A stretch of 64,000 bases of DNA from Tetmemena sp. SeJ-2015 (Eukaryota > Ciliophora > Spirotrichea > Sporadotrichida > Oxytrichidae), in contig JAJKFJ010021829.1 of assembly GCA_027382625.1 (NCBI GenBank), positions 1 through 64,000 of the forward strand. Direction: 5' to 3'. Below, one piece after another: positions 30,609 to 41,898 of the stretch. The position numbers and the translations under genes were made by a program. The notes below the pieces were generated by a model. It made no database searches. It was not told where the DNA came from and saw nothing but the letters and a program-made list of their open reading frames with translations. Positions within the stretch are counted from its first letter, which is position 1; the number at the start of each line of letters is the position of its first letter.

Positions 30609-32995
30609 TATGAGATTCATTTTAATACGCTTTAAATTTATTCTTAAAAAAATTAATTCAAGGTTAAAAGATTAGAAAGAAGCAAGCATCAAGATATCAT
30701 AAAATTAAATTGTCTTTTATCGTTTCAGCTGTGGGCTGGTCAAATGCAGGAGAGTTATTCAGCGTCAGTGATGATTTGACCTTCCTTAAATGGGACATAA
30801 ACGGAGAATTCGAGTCAAACGTTATGACTCTTGAGCATAGTAAAAACGATTGCTATTTTTATTAGATCTCCTATTTAGCAAACTGTTCTGGACATGGACT
30901 GGCTTCCCTCTGGAAAAGGAGCCAACGAGGTGGTTGCTCTCGGCTGCTCAGACGGAAGTTTCAAGCTCGTCAATAAAACTGGAAGAGTAGAGAAGAGCGT
31001 TGGAGAAGCTCACGCTAGTGCAATCATATCAATTAAATGGAGTTATGACGGCGCAGCACTTGCAACTGCTGGCGAAGATGGTCAAATCAAGATTTGGTCT
31101 AGAGGAGGTATGCTTAGATCAGCTGTAGTACAGGGCAGCAAACCTATTTACGGAATTGCTTGGAGCAGAGAAAACGACAGCATTCTTTACGCTTGTGACA
31201 AGAACTTGACTCTCATTCCTACTCTTCCAGGTAGCAAATAACTTCAATGGAAAGCTCATGATGGAGTCGTGTTGGCAGTGGACTGGAATCCTGGCAATAA
31301 CATCATCATCTCAGCTGGAGAAGATTGCAAGTACAGGGTTTGGGATTAATACGGAAGGTAGCTTTACTGCTCCTCTCCCTATGATCATGTCATTACTAGC
31401 ATTAAGTGGGCACCAAACGGCGATTATTTTGCTGTCGGAAGTTTTGAGATGCTGAGACTCTGTGATAAATCAGGCTGGTCTTACTCTTTCCACAAACCTT
31501 AAACTGGATCCATCTTGAAGCTCTCTTGGAGTCACGATGGAACTGTAGTAGCTGGAGCTGGTGGTAACGGCTCAGTTACCTTCGGGTATATAGTCGACAG
31601 ATAAATCTCTTGGGCTCATATTGAAGCAACACTAGATGAAGATAATAAGATTCAAGTGAATGACTGCCTTCATGAAATGAATGAAGATCTTGATTTTAGA
31701 GAAAGAGTCGTGAATATGAGCATGAAGCACAATCATATGGTCGTGTGTACTACAACTTAGTGCTATGTCTATAACGTCATGAACTGGTCCTCTCCCTTTG
31801 TCTTTGATGTCAAGGATAGCGTCTATCTAATCGTTCAAGGAGCTAAATACTTTGCTTTGATTGATGCAAGCTAGAACTTCATAATTTACAACTATGAAGG
31901 AAAACTGATCTCAACACCTAAATTTTAGGGATTGAGAGTGGAATTCTTGAATTCAAGACATCTCTCACTCAGCTCTGATGTTCTTGCCATGATTGATCCT
32001 TCAAACCCTAAGATAGTAAGAGTCTTTGACATCGTGAGTGGAAAACCTTCAAATATATAAACTAAACTTTAAATGTTACTATTGAACACACCACCGAAAT
32101 AGTTGAGATGGATGTCAATCAGGTAGAAATGTCAAGTGAAAGAAAGATGGCCTTTATAGATAGCAACAGAGACATGTTCGTTACTATGGTCCATAAACCT
32201 GAGATTATCAAGATAGCTAGTATTGTTGATAGTTTCTAATGGAATGATGGAAATGATATGCTTGCATGCATCGCTGATGGAAAACTTTTGACTTGGTTCT
32301 ACCCTAATGCAGTCTATGTCGACAGAGACTTGATGTCTAAGGCTATGGCAGTAAAAGATGCCTCAGATGTTGGAAAGCTAGCATAGATGCTAACCTTCAC
32401 TGGAAATATTTGCTCAGTGAGAAGACTTGATGGAGCTTTGGCAACGCTTTCAATTTCTCCTTATCCTAAAATCCTCTATGAGTATGTCGATAAAGCCGAT
32501 TTTGAGAAAGCTATTCGTCTCTGCAGATTCGTGAAAGAGCACACCCTTTGGGCTTGCCTTGCTGCTATGAGTATTTATTGCAGAGAACTCAATACTGTTG
32601 AAATTTCTTTAGCTGCAATTGATGAGGCTGACAAGGTTTAATTTATCAACTATATCAAGGATCTTCCCTCTGAGCCGAGTAGAAACGCAGCGCTTGCTTT
32701 ATACTGCAAGAAGATAAATGAGGCTGAACAAATCCTCCTCTAAGCTAGACTATACTACAGAGCCATCAAGATGAACATTAAGTTGTTCAGATGGGAGAGA
32801 GCTTTAGACATCGCAGTTCAACACAAAACTCATGTGGATACTGTTGTCGCTTACAGGCAGAGATATTTAGCCTCTTATCAAAAGGAGGAAGACATTGAGA
32901 AGTTCAAGCAATTTTCAGGTATGCAGAGTGATTGGGAAACTGTCAAGTCTAAGATCAGGGCAGATAAGGAAAGAGAAGCTGCTGCAAATCAGTGA
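30609..32995 (+). CDS. IFT80: Intraflagellar transport protein IFT80, 772 aa
   Basis: ATG 30609 to TGA 32993-32995. Deleting three inserts (23, 25, 20 nt) leaves exactly 773 codons; human IFT80 is 777 aa. After a somewhat longer N-terminus: [192 protein letters not shown]-like [20 protein letters not shown]. Two WD40 propellers followed by an alpha-solenoid. IFT-B complex, anterograde transport and assembly of cilia. All segments are in the normal order. TAA/TAG read as Gln. Confidence 0.95.
30695..30717. other. IES, 23 nt, pointer TATC
   Basis: TATC at 30695-30698 and 30718-30721. Removal gives [19 protein letters not shown], matching the conserved IFT80 N-terminus (KHQELVSCVGW in human). 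Confidence 0.88.
30838..30862. other. IES, 25 nt, pointer TAG
   Basis: TAG at 30838-30840 and 30863-30865. Removal gives [20 protein letters not shown], matching IFT80 spacing. A 52-nt GT-AG intron is also frame-compatible but would shorten a conserved loop and break the alignment length. Confidence 0.75.
32051..32070. other. IES, 20 nt, pointer AAAT
   Basis: AAAT at 32051-32054 and 32071-32074. No GT donor is present, so splicing is excluded. Removal gives [20 protein letters not shown], matching the IFT80 GKPL...EI segment. Confidence 0.92.
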
Positions 32996-33340
32996 AATAT
33001 CGAGCTATTCTGATATGACCTATAATAAATACTTCTATATTGCTTGAGTTAAGTTCAATAATTTATGAAATTCAAAAATCAAGAGATGGTTTCGATGGTG
33101 AAATGGATTAAACTAAATTAATAAACTGACAGAAATAGTATGTGCTTAATTAAATTGCGCTTAAGTTATTTTAAAGGGAGACATCACGAATAAGTATATA
33201 ATTATTTATTATTGCTCATATCTAAATTTCTCTCTTTGGTTCATACCGACGGCAAGGTATCTCCTACAGATTACGCTATATGGTAGATTTTCCCAACACT
33301 AAACCTATTTCTCTTCAGTTATAATTACTTTTATCTTTCT

Positions 33341-36045
33341 ACAGTCAGGATTCGAGACTCCTAAGAAGAAAGTGAGAAAGTTTTTAGACGATCTTGAGCA
33401 ATTAACTACAGAGTGGAATGAGGATAAATTTTAGAATTACGGCTTAAAACAGCTCGACAGTCCTCGTAAGAGCTCTATAGAAAAAGACTTGGTGTCTAAT
33501 TTTATTAATGTCTGCTTTTAATGATGAATTTAAATGACTTGGTTTCTTTTTCTACCTCTCCTCAAGCCACGACTATCGAGACAAGACTCAGAAAAAGGTC
33601 ATTTTTTGAATCAGAGTGTCAGGACAAAAATCATTTGGGCTATTTGAAATCCAATAAAATGCCCTCAGACTCTATCTCAAGTACATCCTCGCTGGATTCA
33701 GTTGGAAAAAGGAATTAGGATTTTAAATCAGCGATAAGTGGTGTGAGCTCGGTATAAGGGTACGGGAGTCAGGTCTTGCCCTCGCATACTAATAAAGTTC
33801 ACAAATTGAACAGTAATTTTGACAATGAGTTATCGCTGTATTAATTATACTTAGTCACTTATTTTATACCACTTTTTTAATTGAGAATAGAAAGACTGTC
33901 CGGAAAATTGCTGACTCCAGAAAGAAGATTGCGAACCATTTCTCAATCCACTGCAAGATAATTATTCATTTTAAGTTCCTCCAAGGCTTCTCCTCAAGTC
34001 GAGCCCAAAGCGCAGTTACTTTTTTCTACTCCTGAGAAGATGAAGATGTTCGCGGAATTTCTAGACGTTGTAAAAATATTGAGTATTTTTATCCATTAAA
34101 TTGTAAAAATCTCTTCTCCAGAATTAGCTTCTACTAGGTCAAAATAATCAGACATTAAGCCCTTGAGAAGTTATTAAGATTTAATAAATTAATCGGGATC
34201 CACCTCATTTGCACTGCCTGATTCAATATTCACCCTTCCTAAATCCGCAAGCCAGCAGAACGCAGCTACCTAAAATTCAAGACAAGACGAGGGTAAATAA
34301 GTGGTGATGGACTCTCTAACTGCAGAGAGTTAAACTTCCTAAGACAAAGGCCTCCATGATTCTCAAGATAGATCTATTTTCCCTAATATCATTCATTTAT
34401 TCTTTAAAATATAATAAAAATGCAATTTTAATCACCTCAGAGAATTTCTAGAAATAAAATAAAACATGAGGTTATAGATTTTTGCATACAATCCTTATGT
34501 TTTATTATCAATTATCTACAACTTAAAACTGTTAATTTGCTAAAATAAAAAAGACTATTTTATTTGCTGACTATTAAAACTAACTACAGATTCATTCAAC
34601 AATTTAAAAGATTCAAGAGCAAATTAATTTGTATATATATTTTCCAATTCTAACTATTTAGAAGACCTAGAATAGGTATAAATGTTAAAGTAGATTGGAA
34701 ACGTAGCTTTGAATCATCTTTAATTAAACTAGAGCATTTACTACAAGTTTTGAGGAAAAAATATTCTTTAACAAATTAATCGCTCAATAAAAGGGTAGAC
34801 ATATTCTCTTAAAAAAGTTTCTTCATCTAGAAGTATTAACCTTATTTATTTATTTAATTATTCCACATAAAATTCTCTGCTATAAAATTTCCCCCTCTTC
34901 TTTATAAAACCTCGGTAATAACTCACTCAACTATTTGTTAATTTTAAAACTGAGATTCAATTCTAGAAAATGATATTGGAGAGTTGCAGCCACGTAACCT
35001 AGACTGGTATAGTGGACACTTCTCATATCTTCTGCTAGCAAGACTTAGGTGCAAGCCAAATGTTTCCACAGCCTCTAATTTTCCCAAGCCTTTAAAATCT
35101 CAATCTTTTAACCTCAAGCGTCAAGGATTCTTAAAAAAATAAGATTTCTCCTCATTTCATCATTTCTTAATTTGAGCAGAGCCATTATCCATCTTAGATT
35201 TAAGTTTTCACTTTTAGATTTAGAAGGCGAAATTACTTGGTCCCTCTGAAAGAATTTTAGAAAATTCTTGGTCCTATATACCCATTCATTACATCACTCA
35301 GAGTGACCATCTTAAGACATTAGATACTTAAAGGACTCAAATATTAAGATAAATAAATTATTCTTGACTCCTCAGTCGGTGGATGACATTTTGGTGAGAG
35401 GCAGAGAGAACAGAAGTGATTCATTCGCCTCGATTTCATCTGCCGAAGAAGAAAATCTATCTCTTTTAACTGATTAACTTGAGCAAAGGAACCTATTCTA
35501 ATCATTAATACCATAATAATTTTGAATTTAGGTTATTCAGCTTTTTCAAACACACTCCCCTTACTCACACCTCAACTAAACGAGTCATGGCTACTTTATT
35601 ATTGACATTCATTATATTTGTCATATATTTAATTTCAACTTCTCCTATTTAGTGTGCCAGCTATACCTCTTTAAGCCCCTTGAAATTAGACCAGTTATCC
35701 AGGTCCACTAAATTCGCCCAATCTGAATCCACTTCTCAAGAAAGCGAGTGAGTCAAGGGGATTTAACGATAAATTTTAAATGTATGAACTTTTCCGCAAA
35801 AGTGAACTACAACTAAATTCATAAATTATACTCAAAGTCCTAAGAAGAATAAGAAGTTACTCTATGTATTCAGTGATTTTCACTACGCAGCAGCAGCGGA
35901 GACCTTATCTAATATATATAAACTGTTATAGAGGGCGATTTTCGAACTAAGCAAAAACCCTTTTTGCAAAATATCAAATCTATCTCCAAAAAAGAAGCAT
36001 TATATATCAATCTATTAAGAATCTAACAGAGCATTATAAATAGTA
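33341..36045 (+). CDS. Ser/Thr/Gln-rich disordered protein
   Basis: First coding seen after an intron-like acceptor (ctttctacag, ending about 33342): GFETPKKKVRKFLDDLEQLT, then after a 50-nt insert RKSSIEKDLVSFSTSPQATT, ETRLRKRSFFESECQDKNHL, LTPERRLRTISQSTARQ, SSPELASTRSKQSDIKP. Further right: STPQSVDDILVRGRENRSDS, SLSPLKLDQLSRSTKFAQSE and, after a 96-nt insert, TSQSPKKNKKLLYVFSDFHY and KLLQRAIFELSKNPFCKISN. Many SP/TP sites suggest a phosphoregulated scaffold. No folded domain recognised. Start and stop are unresolved; an open stretch at 34971-35390 in another frame may be part of it. Confidence 0.5.
33486..33535. other. IES, 50 nt, pointer GACTTGGT
   Basis: GACTTGGT at 33486-33493 and 33536-33543. 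Removes a TGA and gives SIEKDLVSFSTSPQATTIET. Confidence 0.88.
35735..35830. other. IES, 96 nt, pointer CTCAA
   Basis: CTCAA at 35735-35739 and 35831-35835. Removes the TGA after QESE and gives SESTSQSPKKNKKLLYVFS in frame. Confidence 0.7.
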
Positions 36046-36849
36046 TATCATTAATTTTTTTAAAAAAAAAGTATAATTATAGAGCAACAAATTCGCTATC
36101 TCTGGTTCACTCAAGCTCAAATTAAAATCTAGTTTTTGCTATATTTTCTTAAAATCATTGATCATTTTGGCTACACTAAATTATTTTTGATTACTAAGCC
36201 CTTGCTGAAATTTCAAATAAGTGGAAAATAAGATCTTCACTACTTGAAACTTCAAAGTGTACATAGTAATAATAATTATGATTAAAAATGTTCAGTTATC
36301 TCCATTATTTATCCTTACTTTTCATTAGAATAAGAACATCAATGATCCCTTGACGCTTTTTGAGTAACAGACTTGTAGATACGAATGCTCCTATAACTTT
36401 AAAATAATTATTTTCGCTCGTATAAGAATTAAAATATAAAACTTTTTTCTTCAAAAAATTATAATCTTTCTTTCATTGTCCTTTATTTAAATGAGCCCAT
36501 TTTTGTTTAAATTTTATAATAGTTTAATGATTTATAAATCCTGATTTTAATATTGCGAGTGTTTTATTTGTTTTTTATAACTATAAATAGTCATTACCCT
36601 TCTCCCTCCCTCAGGATTAACAAACAACAACAAAAACAAAAAACAAAAAAATATATTTTCCTCCTAATCTTCTCACTAAATTTACTCTCTGAATTCTCTC
36701 CATAGTGAAATTCAACAAATAGGATTAAAATTATCAAATTACAAAAATGTCTTAATTCAAATACAATTAAAAGCCATAGATTCCTTCTATGCAGATTATA
36801 TAAGTGATAATTTCGTCTTTAAATTATATTTTTAGATTTTATTTGCAGG
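36046..36849. other. AT-rich stretch, no gene called
   Basis: A/T-rich with a CAACAACAAAAACAAA run near 36620. Frames open only because TAA/TAG are sense; no recognisable protein. Confidence 0.5.
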
Positions 36850-39420
36850 TAAGGACCGTCAATCTTTAAGCACGTTCACAGTCCTCACTCAGCTAAAATA
36901 CACAAAATGTGGAAGAAAGGAAGGAGGCAATTACCCCTACTCAACGGATATACTCAATAAAGTTAGAGGATTTAAATAAGCAGAAAGATACCAGGCTCAC
37001 TGCCAGAGAGCAACCTCTCTACAAAATCTTATCAGAATAATCCGATTCAAATTATTTTCAATATTTCCTCTTCTTTGATAGCAAATATGAAGAGTAGAGC
37101 ACTTCTGTTCCCGAAATTGCTTCAAGAGATTCGCTTTAACAGGAGAATCACCCAATACAGAATGAAAAGTTACTATAAAATTAATAGAACAAATAGACTT
37201 TGATTTTTTGTTACTGGGGAAGAACGAGAGTTGAAGGCAGGAGAATAGTACTTTCTTCATTAAAATGAATCAAGGTGCTTTGAGGAATGGAAGTGACAAC
37301 CCTAACAAATTAATTATTAATTTATTATTTATACCCTGACAGAGTTTTAAAATTTCAACAACTTCCCTTAAAACAGAATAAATAGTTAGAAATACCGAAA
37401 AGAGCAACAGACCCCGCTGGACTACAGTAGTAGAAGGTTTATGTGTCAGAGAGCTTCAAAAGAATAGTCGCAAGACTGGCCAAGAACCATTTTCAAATGC
37501 ACGAATAAAAGAACTTAGAATTATTTGAAATTAAATATTAATTAAATATTCTTATAACTTTTTTCCTCTTCTGGATAAGCAAGAAAACAACTTGTAAGCA
37601 TCACAGAGGAGCGACAGGAATCAAGGGAACATAGAAAGCAAGGAAACCTTAAATCAGCTGCCACTCACGTCAAGTCAAAGCTCTCAATATAATTCTTAGA
37701 GAGTTTAGAAATGGTCCAATAGCGATAATCAAATCTTCAGAAAGTTTAAACCAAGGACCAAATTAATTAACTAGTTCTGATTATACTTGCTTAAATTTGA
37801 AGAGAGAAGGTTTAAGGTGAAGAATAAGAAAAGAACAAGCAATAAAAGTTGTGAGGAGTACGAGGTAGAGGGAAATAAACTAGATTCTTAGTCACCAAAG
37901 TAAACTTACTTCTAGTAGGAGGTTGCGAATGGTTAGTCTGTGAATACTGGAAGAGTTTCTATTGGAAGTGCTTAATCTCCAAAAGCAAGTTCAAACTCTA
38001 GCAAATATTCTAAAACCAAATTTATTTTATAATCTCTTACTCGATACTTTTTGAGATTATTTTTTCTATACTGCTTTTCAAATAGATCAAGTAACCTATC
38101 CTCGAGGTAGATGATTTACAAGGATGGAGCCGTCAAAAATAAAACCAAGCAGCGTCAGGCTTCAAATTTATTTAAAGCATTTTAAATCAGTAGTTGAAAG
38201 TAAACAAGGTTGAGTCATAAGGAAAGCTAGATTCTTTAAAAGCTGAAAATCAGCAGTGCTGCTAACCTTTGCTAAGTGTCAAGCACGAATAGTTAGTGAG
38301 ATAAGATAAACTATTTAGAGACTCTAATAATAATAACACTACTCAAAAATTACATGCTGATGCTTTTATTCGTTTTATAAAATTTACAAAGTACTCATTT
38401 AGACACCAAATAATAAGGATTTGAGAGAGAAATTATTAAAAATACACATCCTAGAGCTAAAATATTCTAGCAAGAAACTCCTAAGTTTAACTCTATTTAT
38501 TTATTACCGGCCTCAGAATTGCGAATAAAGTTAATTTTGATCCCTTTATTAAGCTTTTACGTTTAAACATTGAACTAAATAAACAATCTAAAAACATTTC
38601 TCTAATAGGCAATTTTTTTATAATATATTTATTTTTGGAGGGGATTTAAAATAAAGTCCTTATTTATTCTTTATTTTTAGAATTCATTTTGATTTGATAA
38701 TAGCAAGATAAAATAATTAGACAAGATAGCAAAAACTTAATGTAGCAACAGTCAGGGAATCCTGATAGGCTCTCAAGGAACAGAGAATCACTTTCATAAA
38801 TTTAGCCCAGACTCTTTAGAAAACAGTCCTTTTAGGAATTAGAGAGGTGAATTAGATTCCTTTTAGAAATTTCTAAAATAAACAAAATATAAACAAAAAC
38901 TATTTAAACTTTTAAGCATATTAAAATGATCATTCAAGATTTCAATTTTATTAGGAAAATTATTATTTTTTCTTCTGTAATTTTAAATTAATGCTTTTTA
39001 GAAAGGTAACAAACAGTAACAAAGATAAAATGAGATAAATCGAGATAGTTATCCTGTTTCCGAGTTTCAAGTATCCGATTCGTAGAATAATGCAACTAGC
39101 TATCAGGATGTAAGTATTGTATGATAATTTATATAAGAATTAAAACCTTGGACTAATTTTGTAAAGTAGGATAAGAGGAGACAAAACGAAAATAAATTAG
39201 CCTTGGACATCCCCATAGAGGCTTTAAATGAAAAAAAATTTAGATGGCAATTCCAAAATGGCTTCTACTAGAGCAGAAAGCGATCTAAAGTCCTCAAAAT
39301 TAAAAAGTCACAAATTAAATTCTAAAACTAGCATCAATTTAAAGGTGAGGGGAGAATTATAGATTCTTTAAACGAAAATAATGAGGAAATATTTAGAGAT
39401 AGGCAATTAAACATAAAAAA
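36850..39420 (+). CDS. Gln/Asn/Ser-rich coding block, perhaps N-terminal part of the TBC protein
   Basis: Open + strand blocks with hydrophilic content: SQNTQNVEERKEAITPTQRI, EQPLYKILSEQSDSNYFQYF, KVYVSESFKRIVARLAKNHF, SDRNQGNIESKETLNQLPLT, RTSNKSCEEYEVEGNKLDSQ, TGRVSIGSAQSPKASSNSSK, SQGTENHFHKFSPDSLENSP, NRDSYPVSEFQVSDSQNNAT, KMASTRAESDLKSSKLKSHK. Frames change every 100-300 bases at AT-rich stretches (37530-37570, 38020-38090, 38330-38690, 38880-39000), as expected for inserts. No ATG or stop pair is clear. It runs on the same strand towards the TBC segment at 39590, so it may be its disordered N-terminus. Confidence 0.45.
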
Positions 39421-39589
39421 TACAAAAAAATGACATTAAATTTCTTATTTATGCTTCTTAGGCCAAATAATTAAGACTATGATTAAGAATGATGTATCAA
39501 TGCACTGAAGTTTATTTATTATGTTTAATTCAAGCATAGAAATAAAAATATAAAGATTATTTAAAATATAATTTTTATGGAATAATTTT

Positions 39590-41467
39590 TTGCAATAATA
39601 GAAGCAGAGTATGAATATTTTGACGATTCACTTGATATCAAAGAGAGCGATTGCGACAATAAAGCGAAAAATTATCCAAAATGCTCAGTTCCAAACGCCT
39701 CCTATCACTCAACTTTTCCTTGTCTAGAAGAGTAGGCAATCTTAAATTAGCCTTTGTCAAGTCCAATCATTAAAAAATTCAAGTTTGAGTACTCTTAAAC
39801 GAAATAAGAATAGCTTGCCCGAGATCTAAATTGGTAGAGACAGGATTTTAAATATGAGAAAGATAGGGCCAGCATTTTAACTATCTCTTCCATGATAGCT
39901 GTCGAAGGCCTACCTTAAAATTTTAATGTTACATAGTCTACTGAAAACTTGATGACTTAAAAAAGTACATGTAAAAGTAGCTTGGCCACACTAGTGATTG
40001 AGGACCCTCAAATATTGAGAATGGTCACTCAATACTTCTCTCTATGCGAAATGTGCAACATCAATAGTGTCTTTTTATAAAAGTGAATTAAAAGATTGTC
40101 TATTTTTTCTTCTCAAGTAAAAAGCTTGCGTAAATAAAACTGCAACTAAATGAGATATGGATGGAGACGAGTTTCACACTCTCTGAAAGGAAAATGGTGA
40201 AACAGTGGGAAAATTTAGCAATTGATGGATTTCAAGTATGGGAATAAGCAAAAACCTCGTACTACCAAATAATTTCTGGCAATCTTTCTGATTACGAATT
40301 TGAAATAGAGAAAGATATCGAGAGAACTAATCATAAGTCTCTTTTTTTTTGTTTTAACTTTTCCTAGTGAATCGAGATTTACAAAATCTAATGATGGTTA
40401 TATCTAAATGGCCAGAATTTTGAGAGCAGTTGCAAACCATTTTCCAAAGGTTGGATATGTCTAAGGATTTAACTTCATAGTGTATTAAATTTTTAAGTTG
40501 GAAGTCTTATAAAATTAGATCTTGGTGAGGAGAAAATATTTTTGCTTTTTTCACAGCTATTGCAAAAAGATAGCTTGTAACAGCTTTATACTGATGGCAT
40601 GCCGCTGCTGAAACTCCTTATATTCTAACTAAACTGTTTCGTATAAAATCTGCTGCCCGAGTTAGAGCTCTTTTTCACTAAGAGAGGAATTAAACTGGAG
40701 TATTTCAGTTCCTAATGGATTCTTACTTTGTTTTCATTTGAAGTTCGATCTGTGTTTCTTCCGCCACTTTATCAATCACTTTTTAATCCATGGAACTTGC
40801 TTTATAATTCAGCTCTCCCTCTCTCTACTCTCCTTCATCCAACCACACCTGCTCTCTTTAAAGACTATGGAGGATGCGATGGATTTCTTGAAAGACTTCT
40901 AGTCTGAGATTTAGCTGCCAGTAGAATAGATATTCCTGTCCGCACTCTAATTTACACCAGTTACTCAGTCACGTTTAGCAGAACTTGAGAGGATATTTTA
41001 GGGACGCCCTCTTAATGCAAGAGGGAACAGGCCTGACCAAAATTATATTTGCGAAGAACCAGCACTCTACTAGGAAGAGAGTGCTCTTTGTTAAAGACCA
41101 TGACTAAGACATAACTTACTTAAAAACTCTTCCATACTTGCCCGATGATGATTGCGTGACTGAGCTTACCTCAAAGAGAGAGGATTATTCTGAAGTATCG
41201 AATGATGATTTAATTTTAGAGGATGAAATGAAATTGTAATTTGATTTTTGTATGGACGAGGAGGAAAATTTCAAAGATGTCACCATTATCAATATTGACA
41301 GAAATATGCGTAAATTAGTGAGAGAGTATTCACCAAAGATTAAGGCAAGAGGCGGCGCACGAATACACCACATCACTAATCTTTAACCTAATTTTACCAA
41401 AGCCCTGATGAATAATTAAATTAATACTTAATTTTCATATCTTGAAGATATTTTTAACTACAATTGA
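39590..41467 (+). CDS. TBC-domain Rab GTPase-activating protein
   Basis: Begins EAEYEYFDDSLDIKESDCDN with no ATG here; coding continues ARDLNWQRQDFKYEKDRASI. The TBC domain starts near 40160: METSFTLSERKMVKQWENLA, YYQIISGNLSDYEFEIEKDI then ERTFPSESRF after a 31-nt insert. Both catalytic fingers are visible: Arg in the IxxDxxR motif (EKDIERT) and Gln in YxQ (GYVQGFNFI). Later EYFSSQWILTLFSFE fits the typical TBC W-x-x-x-x-F helix. The C-terminus is NIDRNMRKLVREYSPKIKAR, ending at TGA 41465-41467. Predicted to speed GTP hydrolysis on a Rab protein in membrane traffic. Further inserts between 40450 and 41150 are not all placed. Confidence 0.8.
40325..40355. other. IES, 31 nt, pointer AACT
   Basis: AACT at 40325-40328 and 40356-40359. 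Removal gives KDIERTFPSESRFTKSNDGY, restoring the catalytic IxxDxxRTFP motif of TBC proteins. Confidence 0.85.
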
Positions 41468-41898
41468 AGTGAATACTTTGTATCTTGTAACAATTTTACT
41501 TTTTAATTTAGATAAATATGAGTATTTATTTATTCTAATTTTTGCCATCGGATGTTCGCTACATCTCGCGATCTAAAATATCTCTATGTTTAAGCATTGA
41601 AGAGATTTGATTTCTTGAATTTCTTCTCTCTTTTCCATCTAATTATGTTATAAGTAATCTATAATTTGTTCATTGATGAATTACCTTTGTATTTATACAA
41701 TAGATAATATATTGATGAATGTATCGTAATCCTTGGATTCAAGAGAGATTAAAAACATCTCATCATTACAGATGTTAAAATCATAAAAATAAGATTTCAA
41801 GAAGCCATTCGAGATCAAACTATAAAGCTAAAAGAATCTAAAATATCCAGACATAGAAGAAGGTCAAAAATTAATATCACTTGATAACCCCTACTAAA
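41468..41898. other. AT-rich spacer
   Basis: No open frame with coding character on either strand; presumed intergenic germline DNA. Confidence 0.5.

Noticed and set aside
30614..30659. IES with pointer ATTCA at the start of IFT80
   Set aside because: Removing 41 nt breaks the frame into SKHQDIVSAVGW. The undeleted frame is already open and the total length closes only without it.
30806..30865. 52-nt GT-AG intron in IFT80 starting at gtcaaacg
   Set aside because: Frame-compatible, but the 25-nt TAG-pointer deletion keeps more conserved residues and gives the expected protein length.
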